Source: Protonemura montana
Lineage: Eukaryota > Arthropoda > Insecta > Plecoptera > Nemouridae
Length of the DNA: 64,000 nt
NCBI GenBank assembly: GCA_947568835.1
Contig: OX387602.1
Location: 13,877,021-13,941,020, forward strand
Reading direction: 5' to 3'
The position numbers and the translations under genes were made by a program. Shown here in pieces: positions 26,464 to 38,214 of the stretch. The notes under the pieces were generated by a model. The model was not told where the DNA came from, searched no databases, and saw only the letters and a program-made list of their open reading frames with translations. The first letter of the stretch is position 1, and each line of letters starts with the position of its first letter.

Positions 26464-27729
26464 TCAGGTTTTGTCGTGATTGAAGACGGTGGTGTTAGTG
26501 GCTGAGCTGTTGAAATTGTCGAGCTGGAGCTGGTGGGGATGCCGTCGGTACGTCGAATTGAAGTGTACCATGGTGTGGGACGATGTCTCGTACATCGTCG
26601 CCGTCGACGGCATCGTCCCCCGACGCTTAGCGAGCTGCGGTTCCACGCAACAGCAAAACAGATAATTGTTGAAGTGTTTACGGAAAGCTCCGCTAACACA
26701 GTATAATGCAATTGGGTTTACGCAAGAGTTGATGAAGCTAAAACAGAAGCCGACAATGCGGAAGGCGTTCCAATATTCATCATAGTTATTCATCGCATTT
26801 GGGTTGAACTGAAACCAAAGCATAAATGTGTGGTAAGGTAAGAAGCAAACGATAAAAATCACAACGAAAAGTAGAACCATCTTGGCTACTTTCTTCCTGG
26901 CTACGATTTGCGTGGACTGTCCCTGCATTTCTCCAGGCATGTTCCTGGTGCTCAACTCGAGATGTATCGCCATAAGCACGTAAAAACCGGCAATGATACA
27001 GAGTGGAATGGCGTAGTAAACAAGAAACTTAAACATCACCGTAAACTTTGCATAACCACCGCCAAACTCTTCTGGAAACGGTGAGCAGACGTCGATAGTG
27101 CGGTTGTTGTCAAGAGGAATGATCTGTATGTAGGAGAAGATGGCCGAAGGTAGGGCGAAGATCAAAGCAAGGACCCATATTCCCAAAGCGGTGAGAAGGG
27201 TAAGGGGCTTCGTCGAGAGCATAACATGACGCCGAATCGGATTCACGATCGCGCAATAACGTTCAGCGCTGAGTGCCGTCAAAGTGAACACCGAGACGCC
27301 AGTAGAAATGTCTTTGACACACTCGGAGAGCTTGCAAATAAGTTCGCCAAATGGCCACGACTCGACGGTGTACAGCACTGACGTGAAAGGAACGCAAGAG
27401 ACGATTACCAAAAGGTCACCGAGGGCAAGACTCAGGATGTAAGTATTCGGGACGTTACGCATATTCCTATGTCGTACGAAGACCAGGACTAGTGTGCCAT
27501 TCCCAAGGACACCGACTATAAAGATCAGGGCGAAGACTATAGGGACGATGTAGGTTTCTGGTCGCTCGTGGTAGGGCTCGTAGTGGTCCTCTTCGACGAC
27601 ATTGGTGGTGAAACTCGCGTTTTCGCTCCAGGTGGAGCTGGCGGAGACGTTACCGAAGTTAAGCTCCGAGGAGTTGGCCATCGAATCGTCCAGGAATACG
27701 GAGAGAGGGTGGCTGTATGACGTCATCAT
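26464..27729 (-). CDS. CCHaR: CCHamide neuropeptide receptor (class A GPCR)
   Basis: This is a complete 421-residue seven-transmembrane receptor in one coding exon. The extracellular N-terminus (1-59) carries sequons at Asn19, Asn27 and Asn37. TM1 is about 60-84 with GNGTLV; TM2 about 97-120 starts PNTYILSLALGDLL. Cys132 at the top of TM3 should pair with Cys215 in loop 2. ERY (156-158) takes the DRY place. TM6 has CFLPYH (295-300), TM7 NPIALY (338-343, the NPxxY motif), and CCC (359-361) is a likely palmitoylation site. KLSECVKDISTGVSVFTLTA and the TM2 region match insect CCHamide receptors, related to vertebrate bombesin/BB3 receptors. The family couples through G proteins at the plasma membrane and responds to CCHamide-1 or -2, amidated peptides with a disulphide, made in gut and brain. 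Which subtype this is cannot be settled here. The start is the first of two tandem ATGs; the open frame runs on upstream into an intron. Confidence 0.9.
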   Translation of the reverse strand: MMTSYSHPLSVFLDDSMANSSELNFGNVSASSTWSENASFTTNVVEEDHYEPYHERPETYIVPIVFALIFIVGVLGNGTLVLVFVRHRNMRNVPNTYILSLALGDLLVIVSCVPFTSVLYTVESWPFGELICKLSECVKDISTGVSVFTLTALSAERYCAIVNPIRRHVMLSTKPLTLLTALGIWVLALIFALPSAIFSYIQIIPLDNNRTIDVCSPFPEEFGGGYAKFTVMFKFLVYYAIPLCIIAGFYVLMAIHLELSTRNMPGEMQGQSTQIVARKKVAKMVLLFVVIFIVCFLPYHTFMLWFQFNPNAMNNYDEYWNAFRIVGFCFSFINSCVNPIALYCVSGAFRKHFNNYLFCCCVEPQLAKRRGTMPSTATMYETSSHTMVHFNSTYRRHPHQLQLDNFNSSATNTTVFNHDKT

Positions 27730-27757
27730 AGTGGATGCTCCCCGAAGATTCGAGAAG
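27730..27757 (-). other. 5' untranslated part of the receptor coding exon and its splice acceptor
   Basis: Immediately upstream, on the minus strand, is ttgttttttcttcacag|CTTCTCG, a strong acceptor with a long pyrimidine tract. The coding exon therefore starts at 27757, 28 bases before the ATG, and at least one upstream exon must exist. No in-frame stop separates the acceptor from the ATG, so a start in an upstream exon remains possible. The frame would then need a phase-2 donor. Confidence 0.75.
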
Positions 27758-30700
27758 CTGTGAAGAAAAAACAATGGTTTACATTTACAGTGTTATTGAT
27801 TGTTGATTAGCTTTGTGGGTTTAAGAAAAAGTTGTTTGTGACAGCCATGGAAAGACTTTTAGTTTTTTTAACTACTCATATAATTCAATTGTTGGATAAA
27901 ATTCGCCAGCAAAGGTAAGGCTGGTAGAGCTGAATTTCAATTTCAAACTATTGCATTTCAGTCTCGCAAGAAACTGTCTCGGGAATGAGTTTTGTTCAAA
28001 CGTTTAAGCCGAATCCCATCGCTGGCTGCTTGAGGTAATGGCATCAATTTCAATTCTTATTCCATTTGAGATTCATATTTTATTAGTCTGGTCATTGGTT
28101 CCATCTGGACATTCACCGTTGTACCCTGTTATAACATGAAATCAAAACCGATATCGAAACTTTAAAATAATATTTTGTTCCATCTTATATGAGTTTCTTG
28201 TTAATGTATTATATCAAAAGAATATAAAAGTATCTCTTTTCATTGAATTTTATTTCATTGCAACCCCAATAAGAAAAACATTCAAAGAACTGAGTTCAAA
28301 ATTGGATTCTGAAAATCAGTTTTCCGGACGATACCAAAGGAATTTTTGCACCCACTGTTTGAAACGTGAACCAATGCGGAAGCCGAACCTGCATGACAAA
28401 AAGCATCCTGACTAGAGCGATGACAAAGACGAGTCAGCTCCCGGCGTGGGCACACATTGTTAGGGGTACTCGTCCCTACTCCCTAGAGCCATACAGCGAA
28501 AACCACGAACACAACATTGTTCAAGACAAGTAACACTAGAGCTAAGAAACAATAGGCACACAGACGGTCTTTAGTCGTAAAGATCGAGAAATTGGCTCTC
28601 AGCTGACAATATCTAGTTTCGAGGTGTATCTTGTGAGAAAAGAATACGGCACATAGAGAAGATCATTGATCTCCTAGACAATGAAAATATTCAGAGTGAA
28701 ACATTCTACCAAATTTTCGATTACGAAATTTCAATGGTGTGTTATTTTTAAAGAACGTAATTTTAGTGGTTTCACGTTTGTATGTTGTTACGTTTTCTTT
28801 CTATTTTGCCCAAATTCGAGTCAAGTATTTTAGCAATTCTAGCAATTTTAGCAAAATCAGTTTCAATTGACCTGGTATTTGTTATAAGGCGTTGTAAGGG
28901 GTTGAGCGTAGGTCGACGGTCGACGGAGCCCTGATCGACGGATAATTATACACAACCTCCAGTATTATCAAAACGACCAAGTTCTATAATTCATAACTGT
29001 TATAATATTAACCGCAAAGGTAAAACATTCACCTCAACCGTGAGATGAAAGGACCCAGTGTAAACAATACCTGCTCTGTGATGCATGATTTTGTGTACAC
29101 ATGTAAATAGTTAATAATGGATATGTTCACACCAACACTCTTGCAATTATTTTTCACATTTTCTCCTGTAATGTTATTTCTTGCGACATAAGCTTGCAGT
29201 AACCAAAGGGACCTACGCGAACACAAGGGTGCCCTCGATTTAAGTATATCAGGATTTTAATGTAACTACAATTTATAACGACTATGGTGAAACATCGGTT
29301 CACGATTCCACCGAAAAGCACCCTTTATATTCTATAAATCCGATTTATTAGCTCGATGAAAATCCTAACTATATATAACATGACAATTAATTGAGAAATA
29401 GGGTGTTTTCTTTTAAAGGGGATCTCTCGATATTCGAGCGCGTGTTTTCATCCCGATTCCATCCATCTCTCGCTTCTGTGTGGGCGAATTTCCCGGTGAA
29501 TTTCCCGAAAGGAGACCGCGTTAGACTTAAATGATAAAACAGCTTCTCTATTTATAGAATGTTTTCAACTGCTCGGATCAAAAGTGATGAGAGTCGTCTG
29601 GATTCACAGACTCCTTCACAGTCAATAATCGTCGCTATCGATAACACTTCGAAGGATGAGAACGACTCGACGGTGTCTACGCTTTTCGGCAGCTTGAAAT
29701 TTACATTCGAAATTATTGCTGAGCACTGTGATCACCAATTTCTCTGCTAACTTGATTATTTTTCTTCAGGAATATTATTCAGCTCTGGGGTAGGATTTCT
29801 TGTTTGAAATTGATTTTCAGATAGGAACTTTTCGACGGGCTCGTTTCAAACGTGATAATTTTATCCTGTGGCACTTTGACAAATCTAAAGAAAATGAAAG
29901 GAAATGTATCAGCATATCTGAGGCGCATAACGAGTCATACTTATCTTGTGGTAGGAATTTGCTGTAACTTATTGTGTATAACACGCATTTAGAAGTAAAA
30001 CTCGGAGCAAATACATTCACTTATGTAAATAGAAAATCTCATTTTCTACCTTAAATCCTACTCTCAGTGGTGCTTCTAAGTTAAGTTCAAAAAGATAACA
30101 AGAGTAGTGTTTTTCTTCAATTAATTACCCCAACTTAATTGCAAAGTCCAGGACCAAACGCTAAATAAAAACCTACTGATGTAATCTTTAGCCTTGAACA
30201 TTCTACAGTCACTGATTCTGTTTGAAATTCTATGAGTTATTGAAAAAAATATTGGATTGGTCATTTCAACATGTCACTCGTCAAATAAAAACGAATGGAA
30301 AAAATATAAACACAAGCAATAAACAAAATTCGGAGCGTAAAATAGGAAGCATTTTCCATTTCGTGATATCCGTGCAGACAAATACGAAAATCTCTTTTAT
30401 ACGCCAACGTCAATCGTTCACCCATATCGTTTATCCATACATGATTGCTACTACACACGGAATGCTACACCCCGCTTTACTCCCAACTCCCTCAAGCACA
30501 AATGCATGACCATTGCCCGACCGACTCAAAGGAGATCAACACTTTGACTAAAAAGCCAGCGGCTAGGTCATTTCCACTGGCCAAATTTGTTTCAACTCGC
30601 GAAAAGGCGTAGCCCATTTAACCATTGAGGCAAAATCTTTTATCTGTCCACACCGATTTGAAATGTTATTTACATTTGTGATGCGGCAATCCAACCCTAC

Positions 30701-32425
30701 GCAATGTTTGTTTGAAATACACAGAAAATAGGACCGTACATAATAAATTGTTTGCCAGCATCAATAAATGTGAAAGCCAACTCCCACAACTTTTAGTTAA
30801 AATTTCGTCTTGCCAAAGTTCGTACTCGATGCGGGGAGCTTTCTGTGCGAATTGAGTGCCGTCTTCTTATAGTGGACTTGGACGGAGACTAGTGGCATGT
30901 ACCTATACCTACTCTAAAGCTCTTTGGACAAATTGAGCTATAATTCAAGGCTTTTCCACCAGTGGCCTATAAAGAAAAGCTAAGGAAAATCAAATTCCTG
31001 TCACATGTTTCAGCTGCGGTAGAAAGGTGCTATTCAGAGGTCCAATTGGAATGTTCTGTACTTTTAGGAAAACCTTGGTGGCAGAGTTTGTTCTTTTTTC
31101 CGAGGAACTAGCACGCTTTTCCCGACGGGACGGAGATAGTTGACGGAGATTTTGTGTCAATTGCATGAAACTTCGGAAAAATTTTGTCAGAAATGTACGT
31201 GAATTTACACTTCGAAACTTTTTCAAGAGTTTTATTTTAAGGGGTCCGCTTCTTTCTCGTACACCTTGGTCGGTATTTTTGTTCTCTTATAAATAAAGAA
31301 CATATTTTCTTGTCAGTTTTTTAGGGTGAGGAACTTTTAATTTGAAAAAAATGTGTGAATAAAGGGAGAAAGTTTGTGGTGGCATTGGGTGTATTACTGT
31401 GTACATTTTGATGAAAATCTCCTCCTATGGTCTTTAAGACTTGAATAAAAGTATATAACGTTTGTGTAGAGGACTAATCTAAAATTTAGCTCAAATAACT
31501 TTATTAACTGACAATTATGGAAAATAAGTGGATATTAACTCAAACCTTTTCTAAAAACTCGCAATAAAGAAAATGAGAAAATAATATATTATATAAATAT
31601 ATAAATAAAGCAAACAGAGAAGAGTTCTTCTTGGGAAATTTTGTTACAGAAAATTCTGCGCTGTCTCTGTGAATTACATTAAAACTATGCCGACAGAACA
31701 CATTTTAAGTTATAATGTAGAAGTTCTGTCTCAAAAAAGAGACAGAGACTTAAAAGTTTTCACAAATGTAATTGCTTTGAAATCGGCACAAAACTTTCGG
31801 TGCTCTCAGGTGTGCAGCTCACCAATTTAGTGAAAATGAATATATTTACCCAATACAACTCGCAGTTCTGAAAAGTGTATGCTAATTACTGATTGTTTTG
31901 TAAATTAACTTAAGTTTTCACTGTGTAATTATTTTAGTTAAAAGTTGAATTTAAATTAAATTAAATGCTTGGTGGCCTGACTGGCTGTGGTGGTGGTATA
32001 TGGTGTTTTCTAGAGCGAATGTCCCTCCCCCTTCCCCTTCCGATAAGTTGGTAACAACATTTGGCTCGGGCATTCGAGCAGAAGAATTGTATCGCTTCAG
32101 GCTTACTGATTGCCAATTGCGAATTGGTAGCTGTCGATTGGAAAAGCCATCGCAAATCGATTAAATTGAAACGTGAACTAGCCGCAAACCGAAAAGAAAG
32201 CGTAGCAACTCTGTGAGGAAAACGGATTGATTTCGGATACTGTTTCAGTATGCTGTTGAAGAGGAAGACAAGACTGGTCTAAAAATAATAATATAGAGCG
32301 TTGTCGATAAACACACAGATATTTGTGGGGTTTCAAGCACCATGTTGCTTGACACACATATATTTAACTGGACATTTTCGGAAAAAATCAGCAGAAATTT
32401 GGGATATCGAGTCCGATAAATAAAA

Positions 32426-32461
<36 letters not shown>
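32426..32461. repeat. (ATT)n microsatellite
   Basis: About twelve ATT units, nearly perfect. Confidence 0.95.
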
Positions 32462-35400
32462 GTGTGGTGTTTAACGACGCACTGTTTTGATATCTGGCTA
32501 TGCTGCACTGGTCTAATGGATAAATAAAATAGATTTGATAAACAATGGATTAAAAAATAACTATATCTATTTATTTATAGTAAGTAAAACAAATAAAATA
32601 ATACTAAAAACGGAAAAATATAATGCAAAACTTAATAATAAAACGAAAAAAAGAAAATAGAAAAATTAATAAAATAAAGACACAAAGTCCACAAAATTAG
32701 TCAAAATATTATCGACAATAGAGAACGAAAATAAGAAGAGGTCTAAACACATCGGGAGTGGTAAAGAGAGTAAGCTTAATTGTTTTCAGAGTTTTCAGGG
32801 AAGAAAACGGTCACAAAGACATAAGAAAATTTGCAAACACTTATTTATATTTTTTTTATGAAATACGGAAATTGAGAGCACAGAAAGTTACCTCGAAACG
32901 TTATCAAAGTCATGGCAGCGTTTAGCCTTGCATAAAAAATATGAACAAAAAATATCAGGAAAACAACACAGTATGATCTTCAATTACAATGTAAGTTTTA
33001 GATTACTTTGTTTTACTTTTATTCGCTTATTAACCAAGACACATACTTAAGTTCATAAGGTCATAAAGTTCGATATTTTTACAAGAAAACCCGACTACTA
33101 ATTTCGTATTCTTACTACTCCTGTAAATTTTGTTTCGTTGTTTGTTACTTAGTGTAGAACGTGGTCTTTACTTGATATCATACACATTTTCCTGCATCAA
33201 CAGCAAATTAATCAAATTCTCTCTGTTCGCACCGCGTCGCAAAGCAAACATGACAACCCCCAACCGCATACCACCTTATGTAATGAGGAGGGGGGAGGGG
33301 GGGCAATGAAACAAATTCAATGAGCAACCACATCACGATCGTTGCACTACATGCTCAAAGGACATCTAAGTTCCCACAATCCCTTGCATGAAACCGCGAC
33401 TCAAAAGATAAGTCGAGTCGCACCTGGTGAACAAACTAGGGAGACAAATTTGTTCAACTCGAAAAGGTCACTAGACGAGACGAAAAGTAATTAGTTGCAG
33501 AAGCGCAGGATGTACCAATTCATTAAAAAAAATCTCATTAAAATCTCTGGATGCATTGCCAACAAAATGAAACTCGTTTCAAATTGAATTACAAACTACA
33601 AGGAAATTAGGATCTAATGTTTGGCAAGAACAATCTGAACAAGTTCTGGTGAGGTCGGAGAATGACATTACATATTCTAATTCGTGTCATTATTCAGAGA
33701 CCTTGATCCTGAGCGACGTTAGAAGACCTTGTCTTCGGAGATACTGTCATGTTTTGAAGCATGGTGAAAACTGTCTTCTACGCCGCCTAGTAATGACAGG
33801 TCCATGTCTAGTCAGATCGAATGCAAATTCCAAGCATGCAACGCAATGGGTGGAAGAGAAATTGGCGGAAAGGGGTGGCCAGGCCGTGGGATTGGCGGGG
33901 GTGGTAGTAGGGTGGCGGGGATCGAAGAGGGAAGGTTGAAATGCATCAAGGCAGACGGGAAAAATGATGACAGGAAGATCTCCTCACGCTAAACCTTATA
34001 AAGGGACGCTTTATGAGGAAAATAGCCCACTAAGCGCCTCAGAGGGAAAGCAAATTTAGAACTTGAACTCCAAAATGAGCAAATCGATAGGTCATCAATA
34101 TGGATTGGGTCATATTGGCCTATCTTGTTTGAATTTGGGTATTATTTGCCGATTTAATTATCGGTGTTTGTGGAATTTTTATTGGAAAGCTAGATGAAGA
34201 AAATGATCAACTCTCTTATATACCTGATCGTTCATTTGCATTTTACTCTTGACTGAATTCTGTGCTAACCGTTCACTCTGATCTCAGTAGGATATTATTG
34301 GGACCATCAAATAATTAAGTGTCTTGAATTCGAAACCGAAGTGAAACGTTAGAGAAAAATGTCAAATCTGTCGGAAGTCGCGAAAAATGATGAGCCTTGT
34401 TCCTCTGGGAGTATCCCTGTAAATGTCATGCGGAAAAGCTTATCTGTGTCAACCACTCATACCTGCTTAGTATATCATTTTCCGACCTAGCAGCTGAACC
34501 ATACCGGTTGAAGGCGACTACGAGAGCCAAATAATGATTGATACAAGCTGGAAATCTTTCTGAAACTCCTTAAAGAATTGCCATGTTGATTTATGACCGT
34601 GGCTGCAAATTCGAGACTTGCAGCGTATTAAATTAAGATTGAATTATCGAAAAACCCTTCTCATATCATGACAAGCTTTATCCTTGTCTAATTTGTCACA
34701 AACAATTAAAACTTAGTGAGTCTTAACGTGTAATCTTAAAGCAACCAAAAATTAATTTCTAATTAATGGTGTGTCTATAGCTTCTTGAGAACAGCAAATT
34801 CTCCATTAAACCATAAAGCTTTGGGCTGAGAAATATTTTAGAAAGCGATCTCAGCTTTTAAGAGCATAACATGCTGCTTTTAATATCACGTGCAGTTTGT
34901 CACAATTTCGCTGTACGCCCACTTCATTTTCTATCTAATATCTATAAAACATTTCTAATTGGGGCCGGGACTCCAGCATGAAAACCAATACCGAAGCTCG
35001 AATGGCAAGGCGAAATTCCCACAAGGGCGTCAGTTACCAATGGCTAAGCAGAAGCGTTTACATAATTTATAACAATGTAGAAGATGCTCTAGATTATTGT
35101 CTACTGTTTCAACTGAACAATGACCTGAGGCATACAGAGATAAACATTATAGTTTATGCCAGAGCACAGAGTCGAGCAATGCTAATTTGTTTTAGAAAAA
35201 CGCTAGAGACAAATCGTATGGCGCTCAATTCGTTAAGTATATTTTCTTTTAGAGTGCGTGCATTTCATTGCATTGCTCCAGTTTCGAAGGAAATGTCCGG
35301 TGTCATTTCCTATTTTCTTCTCATTTACTCTTTTATATATAGAGAGTAATTTGTGAAAAAACATACATGTACGATACAAGCTTAGCTCGAAATAGCTTTC

Positions 35401-35697
35401 TCAGCTCTTGTCTTTCGTCTAATGAAACGTTGGCTTCTGTACATGTGAAACCCCTACTAACTAAAATTTCTTTCCTCTCAAGACACATGAAACCAAGGAG
35501 GGTAAAAAAGATTGAACAAGCTTCGTATAAACACCACATGCCTGATAGAATCTTTCATCGAAGAATAATAATTGAGACATGGTCTAGATCTCAAGATTGA
35601 CTGTTTGATCTTTTCTTCCGTTGTTTACATTGCAACCAATTCGGCATGTGAGTTGTGGGAATAGAAATAATTCAGTGGAACTCTCTCGCGTTCGATC

Positions 35698-35714
35698 AAA
35701 AAAAAAAAAAAAAA
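35698..35714. repeat. Poly-A run (17 bases)
   Basis: An A homopolymer, possibly the tail of an old retroposed sequence, but I see no source gene next to it. Confidence 0.85.
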
Positions 35715-38143
35715 TAATAAACAGGCCGCAGTCTCCAAGAGATGATTTTTATTTTTCGTGAACTGGGTCCTCCCACTTGCTTTTACTGTCATCTCCGAGT
35801 TACTTGGTGGCTGATTCTGGGAGGAAGTTATTATCACAATATGTGATCTACGATAGAGAAAGTTAGACTGCATAGTATTTATCTTTGAGCAATTAGTTTT
35901 AAAGTTTTGCTTTTGCTTGGCTGTACGAAAACCACAGGAGAACGGAATATTACAACCGTATCTTGTCATGAACTATACTGGACTATGATATTTATCAACC
36001 GGACCTAACCATGACACAATAAGTACGTGGTCCAGCAGTTTTCGCAATTCCGTGTCTGGTTGGCCCTGGACGAGGCTGGAATATACGAGTTTTCAATGTT
36101 TCATGAGATCAAGATCCCAAGAGGTTCGCATAGGTTTTTCATTGTTTTGGCGTACAAGGGTAAAATTCTCTGAGCGCATGTACAATGCTGTTAGTTTGTA
36201 TTACAATGAAATATGATAGCAACGAGTACCGGTATGGTTTTGGATATGCAGACAGATTGCGTTGCGTACTCTCTCGGTGGCCACAGATTTTATGACGAGT
36301 TGAGTAATAGTCTGGCTAGGTGGCAAGAGGTTGGTCCATTAACCTGCCAACCAAAAGCATCAACTGCATGCTATTATGGCGTATAGTGGTCGGGATATAG
36401 TAACGTTTCAAGCATGCTTCTGTAATATTCCTAGATGTGACCTCTCCCCTAGGTTTCCTTCCCTCTTCTACCGACCCCTTCGTCGTCCTTGCCCACGAAG
36501 CACTTCCTTTTCAGCCGGATGTGGAAACTGTGGTGGAAATTGATGCGCTGTAACGTACAGTCATTTTGTAGACTTGGCTGCAAGTGGAAAGTTTGAAAAG
36601 TTTGCATTGGAATCGGTGTTAAGGGTATTTGACTGTTGATTGCTTACTTTTCGTTTCTGTAAATTAGTTTTACGACGTTGATTTTGTAGATTGTGTGGCT
36701 TTTTTTATGTGGTCAGCGAGCAGTTGTGAAGAAAATTTTGATTTTTTACAAGATTTCTTAGAGGCTTGGCAAAAAAATATTTCCTTTGTTCATTAACTAT
36801 CTGATTCACTGATAAACTGTATCTCGTCGTCGGTGGAAACCGAAAGGATACTGAAAAAAGATGCTACAATTTTTCAACTTTGTTCGGATAAGTTTTTTTT
36901 TTTATTGGAGCCATAAAAGCTAACAACAATTTTTCCTTCGCCTGCGGCGCCAAGAAAACTTCAGAAAATGTTGTATTCGTAACTGAAAACAGATCTCAAA
37001 GGAACTATCACAATTTTGATTGATTCCGAAGATTTAAAAGTAAACCCGTCATTAATCGTCAATAAATCGTCATTTCAGACGATTTTCCTCGGAAAATGCA
37101 TTTTCATCGCTCGGTTAGCTGTTCAGAAAACGTCGTCATCTCGTACGTCAGCCAGCATTTTCGCGGCTTTTCACATTTGAATGAAGATTACCGCGACCAA
37201 GAAGATAAAGGGATTGTCTGACAAAAGCTAATTGACGTCTTTTATCTATTACAGAGATCATGATAAATGAGTTCACAGGGCAAGAAGAGCAAAAAAGAAG
37301 CTGCCCCAACATTGATTAAATACTATAAGAAAATTCAAGCCTAAACCTAGCGTCTCGTCGAGGAAGAATTTAATAACAATGTCATTATTCGTTTTATAAG
37401 ATGATACCACGAGAATTGGTGAGTGTAATCATGGAAAATAACATAAAGGTGCACTGTATTAGCTGTAACAGAGTCTTGCACCCTCTAAAGTTTAGACTGA
37501 TGTTCTTAATCAAGTCTCAACTGTGTTTTACTGGCTGTAAATGAGGTCTATCTATCTGTACAGAATCCCAGACTTATCGACTTTAGCTACCTAGGTTGGG
37601 GTTGCAATTGTTTTGTACTTCCAAATGTCATGCAATTACTGTTAGATGACAAAATGTTGAACAACTCGTTAGATTTTCACCCATCTATTTTACTAACATT
37701 TCCTGAGCTGCGAATCGCTATAGTTTCAAACGTCTTGCGATAAGAAGATTGCCACTGTGTTAGGTGTGAGAACAATGCGTTTGAAAACCTCTCGCAGCTG
37801 TTGAAATATAGTCTATGGAGAGAGAATTGATACAGTTTTCATTATTATAAACTAAGTTAATTTGATATACGCTCTAGGCAAACGCTTACGACGTGTAGTT
37901 TAAGCACGAGCGAGAATTGTTTTAAACTGAACTGAATGTAGAACGTGCTAAATTGCATCAAGTTTCATTTCCATGTGTACTTTCAAACTGAAAAAACGTC
38001 GCTCCCACCTTTTACACACCTCAAAATTCTCACCATACGCACAAATTGTTCCGAGTTACAAATGACATTACTCTGTTTGAAATCTTATTTAAATTGCAAA
38101 CGCTTGCAATGCGCGGGGTATTTTGATTATTATGAACACGACT

Positions 38144-38214
38144 ACCGTCTCAAAAGTTGATGTTCGAGTTGATTGAGTTCGAGTCCCCGTTTGGGCATCA
38201 ATTTTTGAGACGGT
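38144..38214 (+). repeat. 19-bp stem hairpin with a tRNA B-box-like loop
   Basis: The left arm ACCGTCTCAAAAGTTGATG (38144-38162) pairs over its whole length with CATCAATTTTTGAGACGGT (38196-38214): 18 Watson-Crick pairs and one G-U in a plus-strand RNA. The 33-base loop contains GTTCGAGTCC, close to the pol III B box. The size (71 nt) is compatible with a pre-miRNA-like stem, a tiny inverted-repeat element or a tRNA-derived remnant. A normal tRNA cloverleaf does not fold, because the T stem is unpaired. Confidence 0.5.

Noticed and set aside
27730-27774. Receptor start at the upstream ATG of the open frame (MFFLHSF...)
   Set aside because: Those codons lie in the pyrimidine tract and acceptor of the upstream intron, so they are not expected in the mature mRNA.
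38144-38214. Functional tRNA gene
   Set aside because: The B-box-like loop is present, but acceptor, D, anticodon and T stems do not fold as a cloverleaf.
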